Positions 23,879 to 34,695 of a stretch of DNA of 64,000 nucleotides are shown one piece after another; position 1 is the stretch's first letter, and each line of letters begins with the position of its first letter. Source of the DNA: Spodoptera frugiperda (lineage: Eukaryota; Arthropoda; Insecta; Lepidoptera; Noctuidae). The stretch lies in the NCBI RefSeq assembly GCF_023101765.2, contig NC_064220.1, positions 3,100,001-3,164,000 of the forward strand, given 5' to 3'. The position numbers and the translations under genes are program-made. The notes beneath the pieces are model-generated. The model was not told the DNA's origin, ran no database searches, and was given only the letters and a program-made list of their open reading frames with translations.

Positions 23879-24097
23879 TGTTAATAATACAAAGTATTTT
23901 ATTTAGTATTTAATGTACACTTGAGGTTAAGAAAAAAGTGTTCTCTATCTGTAAATGTGGACGCGAGTCGTTCTGTCGACCGATTGCGAAGAAGTGAAGA
24001 GCGCCGCCGCCGCTCGCCGCGCGTCGGCTGTCTTCCCCGCGCCCGCACCTCAGCCGCCGCCGTCGTCCTGCATGGTCACGCGGTTGATGCGTGAACA
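23879..24097 (-). repeat. 3' LTR of the BEL/Pao element
   Basis: The 219-bp LTR matches 29803-30021 with one mismatch. Its U3 start holds the last codons of the Gag-Pol ORF. The GC-rich middle (about 24000-24065) contrasts with an AT-rich end that has AATAAA on the minus strand (23898-23903), the likely polyadenylation signal. Confidence 0.95.
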
Positions 24098-27000
24098 TCC
24101 TCCCGCCTGTTGACGTCTTCGAAGGGAAGAGGGCAAATATTGTTAAACCCTCTTGTGATGACTCCTCTCTTTGTCTTCACGTCTGCCACGCGTGTGATGC
24201 CGTCGACACCTGCATAGGTTCGTACTACACGACCTAGTGCCCAAACAAGTGGTGGAAGCGCCTTCTCTCGGATGAGTACAAGTGTTCCTTCTCTGAGCTT
24301 CCTATCTGAAGCGACTGACCATTTGGTTTTCTGTTGAAGTGATGAAACATATTCATTAGAGAAACGCTGCCAGAAGTGTTGACGAACGTATTCAATCCTT
24401 TTGAAGCGGTCTAAGCAGCTGATGGTTTTGTCAGGAACCTGTGAACACGGTATAGACGTGAGAGTTCGTCCAATTAAAAAATGGGAAGGAGTGAGGACAG
24501 ACAAATCGGATGGGTCGCAGGACAAGGGAGTTAGAGGACGGGAATTGAGAACAGCCTCTATTTGACACAGACAGGTTGCCAGCTCTTCGTAAGTGAAGTT
24601 AGTGAGACTTAGCAACTTTCTTAGATGGTTCTTGGTGGACTTTACGGCAGCTTCAGCCATGCCATTAAAGTGAGGGGAATAAGGGGGCGCAAAAACAAAC
24701 TTAATGCCCTGCTCTGCCATTTCAGATGCAACATCGGATTCAATTCGTTTTAAGTCATTATCAGCCCCAACAAAGTTCGTGCCATTATCCGATAGTATGC
24801 TTTGAGGTTTACCACGGCGAGACGTGAAACGATTCAGAGCTGCAATAAAGCCTTCTTTTGTAAGGTCGGTGACGAGCTCCAAATGGACCGCCTTTGTTGC
24901 ATGACAAACAAAGATGCATAAATAGGACTTTGTAAGCTTACAACCGCGACCTTTTCGGTCAGCTATCAGTACTGGGCCAGCATAGTCAACACTAGAGTTA
25001 AAAAATGGAAATGTAATGTTGGTTCTGGAGCATGGAAGTTGACCCATCATTGGTTGTATATTTTGACACTTATATCTAAAACATTTTAAACATTGTTTGA
25101 CAACAGTTTTGGCAAGATTCCTGCCGCCTAAAGGCCAATAGTTAAGTCGCATATTTGCCAATAATAACTGTGGACCAGCGTGAAGCAACCTTTTATGTTG
25201 CATGTGAAAAAGTATTCTAGTAAGATGATGTTTACTACAAAGTAAGATAGGATATTTTGTATTATAATCGTATGGTGAATTATCAAGCCTGCCTCCTACG
25301 CGTATAATTCCTTTTGTATCTACAAATGGTGTTAATGAAATTAAACGATTTTTATGAGGCAGTGATTTTCCCGACTTCAAAATATTGCACTCTATTGGAA
25401 ACATATCTGCTTGTGCACTAAGTAGTAAACTTGTTAAAGCGTTATCTAATTCATCAGTGGAAAGCGAACCTTGCAGTTTACAATTAGAATTTTTTAAATT
25501 ATGAATGAATCTATAGATGTAGGCAATGATTCTTTGAAGACGATTGAAATTAGAATTATTTTGAATTAAGGACCGAATTATTGAATTGTTAGATGATTGA
25601 TTGGAATTAATAAGAGTGTCAACTTGATCAGTAAAATTACACACTACTTCAGGTAGATTTTTGTTCACGCTATTACAGGGCATAATAGGCCAGCTACTTT
25701 CGCAGCTGTGTAAGAAACTAGGGCCCGTCCACCATAACGAACATGCACCGATGGAATCGGCCCTCGCCCCGCGAGAAACAAGGTCCGCCGGATTGTCCTT
25801 CGACGGTACATACCTCCACTTATCTCCAGCAGTGCTTTCCTGAATTTCGGCGACTCGATTACGTACAAAGGGTTTTAGTTGATTTGGTAATATGTTGAGC
25901 CACCCCAACACGATCATCGAGTCGCTCCAAAATAATCGCTTGTCTATGGGCATAGTCAAGGATTCTGTTACGGTAGTACACAGTCTTGTACCTAATAGCG
26001 CAGCACAGAGCTCAAGGCGCGGAATAGTAACAGTCTTTATTGGTGCTACACGATTTTTGGACACCAAAAGTTGTACATTTACTGATCCATCACTACATAC
26101 TGATCGAACGTATATGCATGCGCCATACGCCTTTTCTGACGCGTCGCAAAAAATATGCAATTCATGTTCCACCGCTAGGTTGCAGCAGACCCATCGTGGA
26201 ATGTTTAAGCTGTTTAAACTAGGAAGTGTGCGAACAAAATTAGACCACATTTCGACTATCTCAGACGAGACTTCATCGTCCCATTCGGACTGTTCAACCC
26301 ATAGTCGCTGCATTATTAACTTTGCTTCAACAATACAAGGGCCAACCAGTCCTAGCGGATCGAACACTTGACTAATCACAGAAAGAATGTGTCGCTTTGT
26401 TATTATTTCCTTTGCGGAAATATTAATTGAGAAGGATAATGTGTCAGTATTGGAAAACCAGTGCAGACCCAGAGTTTTATTCGATGACTGGGAGTGACTG
26501 GACAAGTCTAATGAACCAGATTTACCCGAGTTACCAGCTATTTCTTCGAGAATTTCTGGACTATTAGATTGCCACTTACGCAGAAAAAAATGAGCAGATG
26601 AGAGAATTGAATTAATTTGCTTCACTAGATCTATAGTTTCTGATTTAGTCGAACCTCCGCCCAAATAATCATCTACATAAAAATCCCGTGCAATTGCAGA
26701 CCTCACGTTGTCTGTGGTAGCATCATCCGCAAGACTCACCAGACACTTTGTTGCTAGATAAGGTGCAGATGATGTCCCATAAGTGACTGTATTTAATCTG
26801 TACGTCTTTAGTGGTTCTTTGGGATCTTTTCTAAAAATAATTTGCAGTAATGATCGTTGTGAATGAGTCACTTCTATACATCGATACATTTTCTCAATAT
26901 CTCCAGTGACAACATATTTATGTTGCCGAAATCTTAACAATATTGAAAGTAAATCATCCTGTACTTTAGGCCCTACCATTAGAATATCGTTAAGTGAAAC

Positions 27001-29358
27001 CTTAGAAGAAGTAGTGGCAGATGCGTCAAATACAGCTCTCAGCTTCGTTGTCGTACTGGATTCGCGAATTACTCCATGATGAGGAATGAAGTATTCGGTG
27101 CAGTCGTTTGAATGCGGCCTTGAGTTGTTAACTTCACTCATATGACCAAGGTTTTCGTACTCATTCATAAATTCGATATATCTGGCCTTGAATTCTGGTT
27201 CCCGTTGAAAGCGACGTTCTAACGACAGAAAACGGTGTTTTGCCATATTGTACGAATTGCCTAATACGCTTGGATCAGTTTTTAAAGGCATAGTAACAAT
27301 AAATTTGCCACTATCATTACGAATAGTTTTTTGTTTGAAACTTAACTCACACTCCCGTTCCTCTTGAGACTGGGCGTGCTTAGAAGAAATAGAGTCCAGC
27401 TCCCAAAACCTTGTTAAATTAGGTTGTTCGGTTAAGTGGGTAAAATTACACAAATGTGAGCCCTTTTTTAAAGACGAACGAAGCTGAGAAACTGGTCCAG
27501 ACACTATCCAACCAAATTTGGTGTCATATAGCTTAGGCATGCGCTTGCCTAAATCTATCGAAGCTGTGCCTATAACACTCCAAAAGATTTCTGCGCCTAC
27601 TAAAATGTCAATGACAGCCGGAACATTAAATGTAGGGTCAGCTAACCGTAGGCTTGACGGAATAGGAATGTTCTTCGCATCGACATAAGAGGCTGGCAAA
27701 CGTTTAGTAATCTCAGGCAAAATTAGGCAGTCCAAATTAATCCTATAGTCACCATTATAAGACTCAATATGTAGATTGCAAGACTGTGTACTGTAGGAAG
27801 ACTGTTGGTTGATACCTGTGACAGTGGAGGTAGTCTTACGTCGTAACAAATCCAGCTTGGCGCAGAGGCTTTCCGTCACAAAGTTGGCGGTACTGCCGTT
27901 GTCGAGCAGGATTCGAGCGTTGACTTTCTCACCGCTGTTGCTCACCGCTTTCACCATAGCTGTGGATAGCAACACATTGGTTGTACTAGTATGGTGAATA
28001 GTATCAGCTGATAAGACGACACTGTTTGTAGTATCGATTGGCAAGGCGATACTATTTGACGCTGAAGGCATTGGGTCTTGATGAGGCTGCTCAGTCGGTT
28101 CAACATGCAAGAGAGTATTATGCCTGGATTTGCAATATTTACAACCAGCTAATCGACATTTCTTGGTGATATGACTCGAGCGCAAACAATTTAGACAGAC
28201 ACGTAGTTCTTTAGCCTTTTGTAATCGTGTTTCAGTAGGTAAAATTTTAAACAAATCACATGTATATAACAGATGATCGTTAGAACATAATGGACATTTT
28301 AATTTGTTATGTAAATTATTACTATGTGCCTTGCTATTTTCTAACTTATTGTTTATCATTTCTTTGTGTGTATTCTGATTCTCTTTGGTACTTGCGATAA
28401 TAAATGATTTTTGTTTATTATTGACACTAGTGCTTGACTTATTTTGATTAACCTCTAATGTTTCTAAGAGATCAGCCCTCCCATTAATAAATGAAATAAG
28501 TTTCGTTAAGGTAGGAGATTCAGACAATGCATTGCGGTACTCTTCCCATTTTCGGTTTGTATTTATATCTAACTTTCTAGACATCATAAATATTATAAGA
28601 GTATCCCAATACTCTGTCGGCTCCTTTAACGTCTTAAGTGCTCGTAGATTTTTATTTATGACATCTATAAGACGTCGCAGAGAAGCTGATGATTCCTTAG
28701 TTATAGGTTCTAAATCGAATAGAGCCTGCACATGATTATTAATTAACAAGCGATTGTTGTTGTAACGATCACACAGTAAGTCCCAAGCAATCACATAATT
28801 TTCATCCTTAAAATCAATATTCTTAATAACCTCCGCCGCACGACCCTTAAGGGATGCCCGGAGGTAATGAAACTTATTTATTCCATCGATACAATCGCTG
28901 TTATGTATCAATGATATGAATGTATCTCTAAATTCTAGCCAGCACTGGTAGCCCCCGTCAAAGTGCGGTAAATCAATTTTTGGTAAGCGAACAAAGCCAT
29001 TTTTAAGCGATGCACCTGATTTGGAGTCCATTGTAGTGCCCGTCTTCGACCCCTTACACTCCGAGCCGCTGGTTCGGAGCTGGCTGCGCGCGTTGGCGAT
29101 CAATGAGTGGTACCGTTCTTCAATCTGATTTCGTTCCACGTACTCGTTTTCGGGGTTCGCCGAAGCTAACTCGATCTCCATCTGCAATGCATCGAAAATG
29201 TCATACAAAGCTTCAAACTTGCTCAGGCGACCTTCTAAATCAATCCGTTGAAGTTCGGATATAAACTTTGACGAAGAAAGCATAGCAATATACTTTTCAA
29301 AGTTGGTAAGTTTAGCTTTAATGCCACTGCGCTGTTTTACTAATTTATCGATATCCAT
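24076..29358 (-). CDS. BEL/Pao Gag-Pol polyprotein, intact
   Basis: The 1760-residue polyprotein makes the capsid and the enzymes for reverse transcription and integration. Seen in order: a DUF1759-like Gag core (about 126-275, with LPKIDLPHFDG); zinc knuckles C355-x2-C-x3-H-x4-C and C388-x2-C-x4-H-x4-C, plus C406-x2-C-x3-H-x4-H; a DUF1758-type aspartic protease with DNGS at 486-489; reverse transcriptase with YVDD near 895; RNase H with FCDAS near 1070 and WSDS near 1143; integrase with an HHCC zinc site (about 1385-1427), then DYAGP, SDNGTNF and a catalytic E in GMAEAAV (near 1458, 1522 and 1568); and a DUF5641-like C-terminus. BEL/Pao elements often use one frame, so no frameshift is expected. 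The start is the first ATG after a 444-bp leader. The last seven codons and the stop lie inside the 3' LTR. No break was seen. Confidence 0.95.
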   Translation of the reverse strand: MDIDKLVKQRSGIKAKLTNFEKYIAMLSSSKFISELQRIDLEGRLSKFEALYDIFDALQMEIELASANPENEYVERNQIEERYHSLIANARSQLRTSGSECKGSKTGTTMDSKSGASLKNGFVRLPKIDLPHFDGGYQCWLEFRDTFISLIHNSDCIDGINKFHYLRASLKGRAAEVIKNIDFKDENYVIAWDLLCDRYNNNRLLINNHVQALFDLEPITKESSASLRRLIDVINKNLRALKTLKEPTEYWDTLIIFMMSRKLDINTNRKWEEYRNALSESPTLTKLISFINGRADLLETLEVNQNKSSTSVNNKQKSFIIASTKENQNTHKEMINNKLENSKAHSNNLHNKLKCPLCSNDHLLYTCDLFKILPTETRLQKAKELRVCLNCLRSSHITKKCRLAGCKYCKSRHNTLLHVEPTEQPHQDPMPSASNSIALPIDTTNSVVLSADTIHHTSTTNVLLSTAMVKAVSNSGEKVNARILLDNGSTANFVTESLCAKLDLLRRKTTSTVTGINQQSSYSTQSCNLHIESYNGDYRINLDCLILPEITKRLPASYVDAKNIPIPSSLRLADPTFNVPAVIDILVGAEIFWSVIGTASIDLGKRMPKLYDTKFGWIVSGPVSQLRSSLKKGSHLCNFTHLTEQPNLTRFWELDSISSKHAQSQEERECELSFKQKTIRNDSGKFIVTMPLKTDPSVLGNSYNMAKHRFLSLERRFQREPEFKARYIEFMNEYENLGHMSEVNNSRPHSNDCTEYFIPHHGVIRESSTTTKLRAVFDASATTSSKVSLNDILMVGPKVQDDLLSILLRFRQHKYVVTGDIEKMYRCIEVTHSQRSLLQIIFRKDPKEPLKTYRLNTVTYGTSSAPYLATKCLVSLADDATTDNVRSAIARDFYVDDYLGGGSTKSETIDLVKQINSILSSAHFFLRKWQSNSPEILEEIAGNSGKSGSLDLSSHSQSSNKTLGLHWFSNTDTLSFSINISAKEIITKRHILSVISQVFDPLGLVGPCIVEAKLIMQRLWVEQSEWDDEVSSEIVEMWSNFVRTLPSLNSLNIPRWVCCNLAVEHELHIFCDASEKAYGACIYVRSVCSDGSVNVQLLVSKNRVAPIKTVTIPRLELCAALLGTRLCTTVTESLTMPIDKRLFWSDSMIVLGWLNILPNQLKPFVRNRVAEIQESTAGDKWRYVPSKDNPADLVSRGARADSIGACSLWWTGPSFLHSCESSWPIMPCNSVNKNLPEVVCNFTDQVDTLINSNQSSNNSIIRSLIQNNSNFNRLQRIIAYIYRFIHNLKNSNCKLQGSLSTDELDNALTSLLLSAQADMFPIECNILKSGKSLPHKNRLISLTPFVDTKGIIRVGGRLDNSPYDYNTKYPILLCSKHHLTRILFHMQHKRLLHAGPQLLLANMRLNYWPLGGRNLAKTVVKQCLKCFRYKCQNIQPMMGQLPCSRTNITFPFFNSSVDYAGPVLIADRKGRGCKLTKSYLCIFVCHATKAVHLELVTDLTKEGFIAALNRFTSRRGKPQSILSDNGTNFVGADNDLKRIESDVASEMAEQGIKFVFAPPYSPHFNGMAEAAVKSTKNHLRKLLSLTNFTYEELATCLCQIEAVLNSRPLTPLSCDPSDLSVLTPSHFLIGRTLTSIPCSQVPDKTISCLDRFKRIEYVRQHFWQRFSNEYVSSLQQKTKWSVASDRKLREGTLVLIREKALPPLVWALGRVVRTYAGVDGITRVADVKTKRGVITRGFNNICPLPFEDVNRREDVHASTA
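24098..24107 (-). promoter_or_regulatory. polypurine tract
   Basis: On the minus strand GGCGGGAGGA sits immediately before the TGTT of the 3' LTR, where second-strand priming occurs. Confidence 0.8.
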
Positions 29359-29784
29359 TTTGCTCTTAATTTTGAGAATTGAAGACTTAAAAACTTAAAA
29401 AACTGTTAAGATTTGAAATTAATTCAAAACTAACTGTCAAAGTCAAAAAAAGCTGTTTATTTTACAAGCAAGGAGACTTAATGCAAATAAATTGCAATGC
29501 AAAAAGAACAGGCAGCTAACTAATAAAATAAACACGTCAGCAAGCACAGCTGAGAACAAAAGAGGTGCGTCGCCGTATAAAATAACCGGTTTGCACTAGT
29601 GGGAAGAAAAAATGATTTTAAAAACACATTATTGTGTGAAATGGATGTCTAGGAACAAGGTTAGGAATTGGAACGAACTCACAGAGGTCCTTGACCGTTT
29701 CACTGGTTGACTTCTTCCCGCTGCAACGGTGAATTTGGTGATCGGTGATCCAATTGTTTTTCTTGAAGATTTATTCCTGGATTA

Positions 29785-29802
29785 TTCCCGGTAGAAGGAC
29801 CA
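29785..29802 (-). promoter_or_regulatory. primer binding site
   Basis: Directly after the 5' LTR the minus strand reads TGGTCCTTCTACCGGGAA. Its complement ends GAAGGACCA, which fits the 3' end of insect tRNA-Tyr as I remember it. The tRNA assignment is inference; the position is secure. Confidence 0.7.
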
Positions 29803-30021
29803 TGTTAATAATACAAAGTATTTTATTTAGTATTTAATGTACACTTGAGGTTAAGAAAAAAGTGTTCTGTATCTGTAAATGTGGACGCGAGTCGTTCTGT
29901 CGACCGATTGCGAAGAAGTGAAGAGCGCCGCCGCCGCTCGCCGCGCGTCGGCTGTCTTCCCCGCGCCCGCACCTCAGCCGCCGCCGTCGTCCTGCATGGT
30001 CACGCGGTTGATGCGTGAACA
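29803..30021 (-). repeat. 5' LTR of the BEL/Pao element
   Basis: The 219-bp copy carries the promoter for the minus-strand transcript. It is identical to the 3' LTR except G at 29869. Confidence 0.95.
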
Positions 30022-30025
30022 GTAC
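30022..30025. other. target-site duplication (GTAC), right copy
   Basis: Matches 23875-23878. Confidence 0.85.
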
Positions 30026-31123
30026 TTTATTTTACATCATTTTCTAACATCATACCCAATGTAATTAAAAATGTACTAATTAATTACATCAAGCAATTAT
30101 GGGTCTTTTTATATTGGATTAGCGTCAGTCATTATAAATGGGTCGGCGTTTGGCCACTTATTCAGTTATGTTTTATAATTACACCAAACAACTAGGAACT
30201 TCTTGATGCCATTGCATTAAAGGAAATTTACCAACACTCGGCCGACCCCTAAACAATTTGAAATTCGTATTGCGCCTCTCTATTGTTTCTTAGACCTTCG
30301 CCAAAGATCCCAAAACAGTGATTAAGTACTTTAACAAGATTATAAGTCCCCACACAGAAGCAAGATGACCATACTAAGGGAAACGGGCAAAGTTACTAAC
30401 TACCTAACTTATGACACCTGTGCTTAGCTAAAGTTTTGATTGGACATTCAGGTAAGATTATTAAATAGTTGGGCAATATAACTATTATCATCTGTGTTTA
30501 AGTGCTATTGTTGGATTGCCTCGTTAGTCGATGTGTATGCGATAAGAATTGATTGAACTGTTGCGTGGGTCACAGAAGCAGTAATACATCTGTCAAATCA
30601 CTGAGCTATTTAGTTAAATCTAAAATTAAGTTTAGTTCTCCGTTCGAGTGAAATTCATTGTGATTATAGTCACAGTTATAGTGACAAAATTTTAGTAAAA
30701 ATCTGTTGTATGGAAAGTACAAGAGGTAGAAATTAAGATAAATCGTATGGACCATGACAATAAAAATATAAATGTGTAAGGGTAAATAAATAAAAGTGAC
30801 AACGTTTCGATTAGATCGGTTTATTCATCTACTTATACACACGTATGCTTAGTTAAATTAAAAAAACCTTCTTGTATTGCATCTTTAACCTTGAAAATAT
30901 TATAGAGCAATTAGGAATCCCTCGACATGTAACTATTGAGTCATCATTTCAGTTATGAGAGCAAAGTTTCACTGTTCTGCGTTAAAGTGGCAGGATATTT
31001 TTGAACGATAAAAATGAGTTTTGATCTTTTTAAATACAATTAGTATTTTTATTTTGATCTATATGCAAGTTGCGAGATTACCTAGCAGTTACTAAATTGG
31101 GAAGAACTCCTACATTTAGATTT
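30026..31123. other. unannotated stretch
   Basis: No gene recognised. AAATGGGTCGGCGTTTGGCC near 30137 recurs nearly exactly at about 63420, so it is part of an unnamed repeat. Confidence 0.45.
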
Positions 31124-31325
31124 CAGCCATAATCGTCCCACTGCAGGGTAAAGGCCTCCCTACCTTCCGTCCACTCTTCTCTGTTTAAAGATTTTTGCGG
31201 CCAATCCTTGTCATAGCTGTCGAGTTCGTCCCGCCATCTCCTTGTGGACGTTAAGCGGGCTCCACTCAGTAGTGAGTTTTGCCCACCGCTAGTCTGAACT
31301 AAGAAACTCCAGCTTTACAATAAAC
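31124..31325 (-). pseudogene. LINE reverse-transcriptase C-terminus and 3' end
   Basis: The minus strand encodes RRWRDELDSYDKDWPQ, then EEWTEGREAFTLQWDDYG and a TGA stop. This is the usual carboxy end of a lepidopteran RTE/CR1-like non-LTR retrotransposon protein (RWRDDLD...DWP, EAF-QQWD). Only about 45 codons remain; the rest is lost to 5' truncation. Confidence 0.7.
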
Positions 31326-33684
31326 ATAGAGCAACCGATGGGGAAAATGTTACTCCTTGAAAGATTAAAATAGCTAGTATACGTTAGATGAAACGTAATT
31401 AATAATCTCTAAAGAGCAGGAAAAATTTGGTTGTTATGGTAACCACAGTGATAATAATTTCGCTTCTGTGACGTCCATATTAAGCTGTTTACATAATTTT
31501 GAGGGTGAAAAACGAACAGGCTGGTTCTTATCTTAGTGGAGAAAAATTACACATAGAAAAAGGAATGAAAAATATGAAAAGCATATAGAAAGCGAAATAT
31601 ATTTTCAATTTCTAATATTAAAATACAGAAAAGAAAAGAAATAAAGCTTGAAAGTAAAACAACCCAATAAAGTAATGCATATAGAGTATTAAGAAGATAG
31701 GTAGTAATTATAAATTGATACCGTGGATAGGTGAGTCCTGACCTTGCTGACTGCAAATCAAATGTATCTCAACCTCGTTTATTGTTCTTCAGGTCATAAC
31801 ATCCCATGAAAGTGTGAATTAGTATGCCAAATCCAATATTTTTGGGACTAAAAGCAAAATCTGTTAAAACCGAATCCTAAACCAATACTTTTAAATCTGT
31901 AATAAAAATTTACAAAGCGTCGAAATTTCACCCCGCATCACATAGAACCGTGACAACTGGACACATTTCAATTTTGGAAATGCCAATTTAAACTGTGGTG
32001 GCATTAGCCATATTGTCACGTTCAAATGTTGGGGGTTGAATTAAGCGAACTGGGTCAGTGGGCGCGATGGGATCAAGTTGCAAGTTGACAATACTTGTGT
32101 TGCTACTATTTGCGCGCTGTAAACCTTAACCAAGCCTGTACAGCTTTGAGAGCTTAAGGCTTATTTGAACTGCAATAGTTCTATTGTGGAGTTAAGAAAA
32201 TTGGTAGTGACGGAGACAAGTAGACTGAAAACATTCTAATAAACAATGTTTTAATTTTGTTTCCTGAATCAAAATTGTTTAGTCACAATTCTCGAATATG
32301 GACTTCGTTTTTATGTAAGGAGCATACATTCCATAGCTATCAAAAATCAATGCGTGCATCTACACATATGCAAACGAAAGTATTTAGCATAAATGATTTG
32401 GTGGCAAATTGTGTGTGTGAAATTTTAAAAGCAACTGCAACTTAAGTTAACTTTGATCCCAAAGTTTAGCTTCAGCCTTTAAGGAAGCGTTAAAGATGGT
32501 TCAACAATTCCGTCGACCCCCGCTTATTCTATCCTTGTATTTGGCTCCAAAAACTTTCATTATCCAAACAAAGACGGGCGAGTAAGGTAGCTGTATTTTA
32601 CCCCACAAATTGCCTATAAATTTTTATTATGGCCACTCTTATTTGAGGTACAGAGGTTTTCCAGATAAATAGGTTTGTTTTATTATGTAAGACTGACCAT
32701 GATTTGTGGTGTCGTTAATTTTTTTGCTTTATGTATTAAAAGTTCTCTAAGGGCTCTTCATCGAACGTTTATTTTCGTTGTATTTCATGTTTATTTTTTT
32801 TTAGTTGTTGGTTTGTAACAGCTATGTTGGTTGAATTTTCATCGTAGTTTTCAACTTTTGTGGCAGATTGATGTCTAACTGGCGTATTTAAATTGCGTGT
32901 CATTATGTTATTGACCAGTTCTTTTGTATTTTATGTAACCCAAAACTGGGAAGCACAAATAAGGGAACTTTCACCCATTAATAAATATTTCGTCTAAGTC
33001 TAGCTGCAAACTGACCATGTACTAATAATCATTTCACTTGATGTGTAAATCTCATGATCAGGCTGTAAACATCGTGTCTTTAAAATTCTATTTCTTTTAA
33101 GAAATCTCTCCTTACAATTCCCTTGTATCAATATAATGGATATAGCAACATTTTAGGTTCATTTACTCAGTTTTCCCAATACAAATTTTGTTTAAAATCG
33201 CCTAGCAAACCAATTTATCAGTTTCCTAGTAAACAAAATGCTTTAGTTCACCGCCAAGAGACTTGTAAGCACAGACACGGACAGTTTGAAGGGAATAAAT
33301 TAAATATCTTGCTTCGACAGACCGAGAAATCGAATCCGATCTGCGCGGTACAATAAGCCTTTCTTACAAGTCAATGGTAAAAAGCGTTTCGATTGGTCCT
33401 ACGTCTAATATTTGTGATCAAAGCGTGTGTGGAATGACTTTTTGAAGACCTTCATGAGTATGTAGTATTGTATATTTTATCGATATACAGAGTAATTTTT
33501 TGTTAGACCATTGTGTGGATAGAACTTCTGTGCAAGTTCTCAGATGGAAGTTTACAACAACTACTTAATTGAACAATTAACATTTGTGACTTGGGATTTC
33601 CATTATATTATATTTTAATTCTCTTAGATTAATCAATATTTTTGGATATCTAAGTTCAACGTCAGCGTCGTAGAATTGGGAATT
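31326..33684. other. unannotated AT-rich stretch
   Basis: No gene recognised; short ORFs near 31547, 32257 and 33123 have no motif or splice context that I can support. Confidence 0.45.
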
Positions 33685-33930
33685 GGGGAATTGCACAACT
33701 TGATTCCCCCTAGTCCATTTCATCATCGAACCACAAGACAATCGGTGAAGCGCCCTCGCTTCATGGTAGACATCACAGCCACTCAAACGAACCGCTTCTC
33801 TCAAGTTTCCTTGTGCGAACTGCTAGGGAGTGGAACTCTTTGCCGAAGTCTGTGTTTTCTGATGGATGTAACCTGGGTATCTTCAAGGCCCGAGTGATAG
33901 GCTCAGAGGTTGCTTATGGGCGCTCATAAA
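33685..33930 (+). pseudogene. Jockey/CR1-like LINE ORF2 C-terminal fragment, frameshifted
   Basis: The plus strand reads HHRTTRQSVKRPRFMVDITA, then TNRFSQVS, and after a frame change a piece resembling WNSLPxSVF (VELFAEVCVF), then YNLGIFKARV-like residues. This is the familiar C-terminal pattern of insect Jockey/CR1 reverse transcriptases. At least one frameshift breaks it. Confidence 0.65.
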
Positions 33931-34496
33931 GTTTCGTAATTAGATTTGATAAACGCAACATTCAAGGGTTAACGACACTAAAACGTAACACTGATCAAAG
34001 GTACAAAAATATATAAAGGAAACCCCTCTATGAAATAGCAAAAGGTTTTAGATTATTTTTCGAGTTGTTTGCGACCTCCTGAACTATTAGAAGTAGAATC
34101 TTAAGCCGCTAGTCACGGCGTTGTCGAGAAGATTTGCTGACTCATTGCAAGCGTTCAACGTTCACTGCTCCAGGCATCTTAAGTACCTGTTAACTCGATA
34201 TTTTGCTCTTAGTTGGGAAAAATGCCTGTTGGATGTAGAATACAAATATTTTTACTTAGGAACATAAAAATATATGGGACGGTACGTGGTTCTAATGGAG
34301 TTTACAATAACAGGTTTTGTTGTATCTCGATTACGGTTTTCGCTTTGTCTGTCCCGCTGATGTGTATGTGATTGTAATCACAATTGTTGAGTACTCCAAT
34401 ACAGGGTTTTACACTCAAGTTGGGTAACGTATTTATTTAGAAAATCGGCGCCTGCTTATTTTGAATGATAGTGCGTGAGTTATATGTGTATTTTTT
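33931..34496. other. unannotated stretch
   Basis: No gene recognised. Confidence 0.45.
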
Positions 34497-34695
34497 AGTA
34501 TTTAGACACCACTGACAAACGGTGAAGGATAACATCGTGAGGAAACCTGGGCTTATAATTTCTAATTATAAATATGAAATCGTCAACCCGCATTCAGCAA
34601 GCGTGGTGATTAATGCTCAAACATTCTCCGTATGAGAAGAGGCCTTTGGTCAGCAGTGGCCACTTATAGGCTAATGATGATGTGATGATGATTGA
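34497..34695 (+). repeat. S1 SINE 3' portion with GATGATG tail
   Basis: TTTAGACACCACTGACAAAC, GGTGAAGGATAACATCGTGA, CTTATAATTTCTAATTAT, AGAAGAGGCCTTTGGTCAGC and AGTGGCCACTTATAGG end in GATGATG repeats. Confidence 0.7.

Larger units (their letters stand above)
23879..30021 (-). mobile_element. complete BEL/Pao LTR retrotransposon
   Basis: The 6143-bp element has 219-bp LTRs with TGTT...AACA ends, a 4-bp GTAC duplication (23875-23878 and 30022-30025), a primer binding site, a polypurine tract and one intact Gag-Pol ORF. The LTRs differ at a single site (C at 23945, G at 29869), so insertion was recent. The domain order protease, RT, RNase H, integrase with an N-terminal DUF1759-type Gag is that of BEL/Pao. 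There is no env-like ORF. Neighbouring DNA is ordinary repeat-rich sequence. Confidence 0.95.

Noticed and set aside
25892..26371. 159-codon plus-strand ORF
   Set aside because: Antisense shadow of the RT/RNase H part of the BEL/Pao Gag-Pol; no independent motif.
29879..30064. 61-codon ORF through an LTR
   Set aside because: It is simply the GC-rich LTR read on the other strand; the other LTR gives a related ORF near 23910.
33577..33897. overlapping plus and minus ORFs
   Set aside because: Explained by a broken Jockey/CR1-like ORF2 end on the plus strand.
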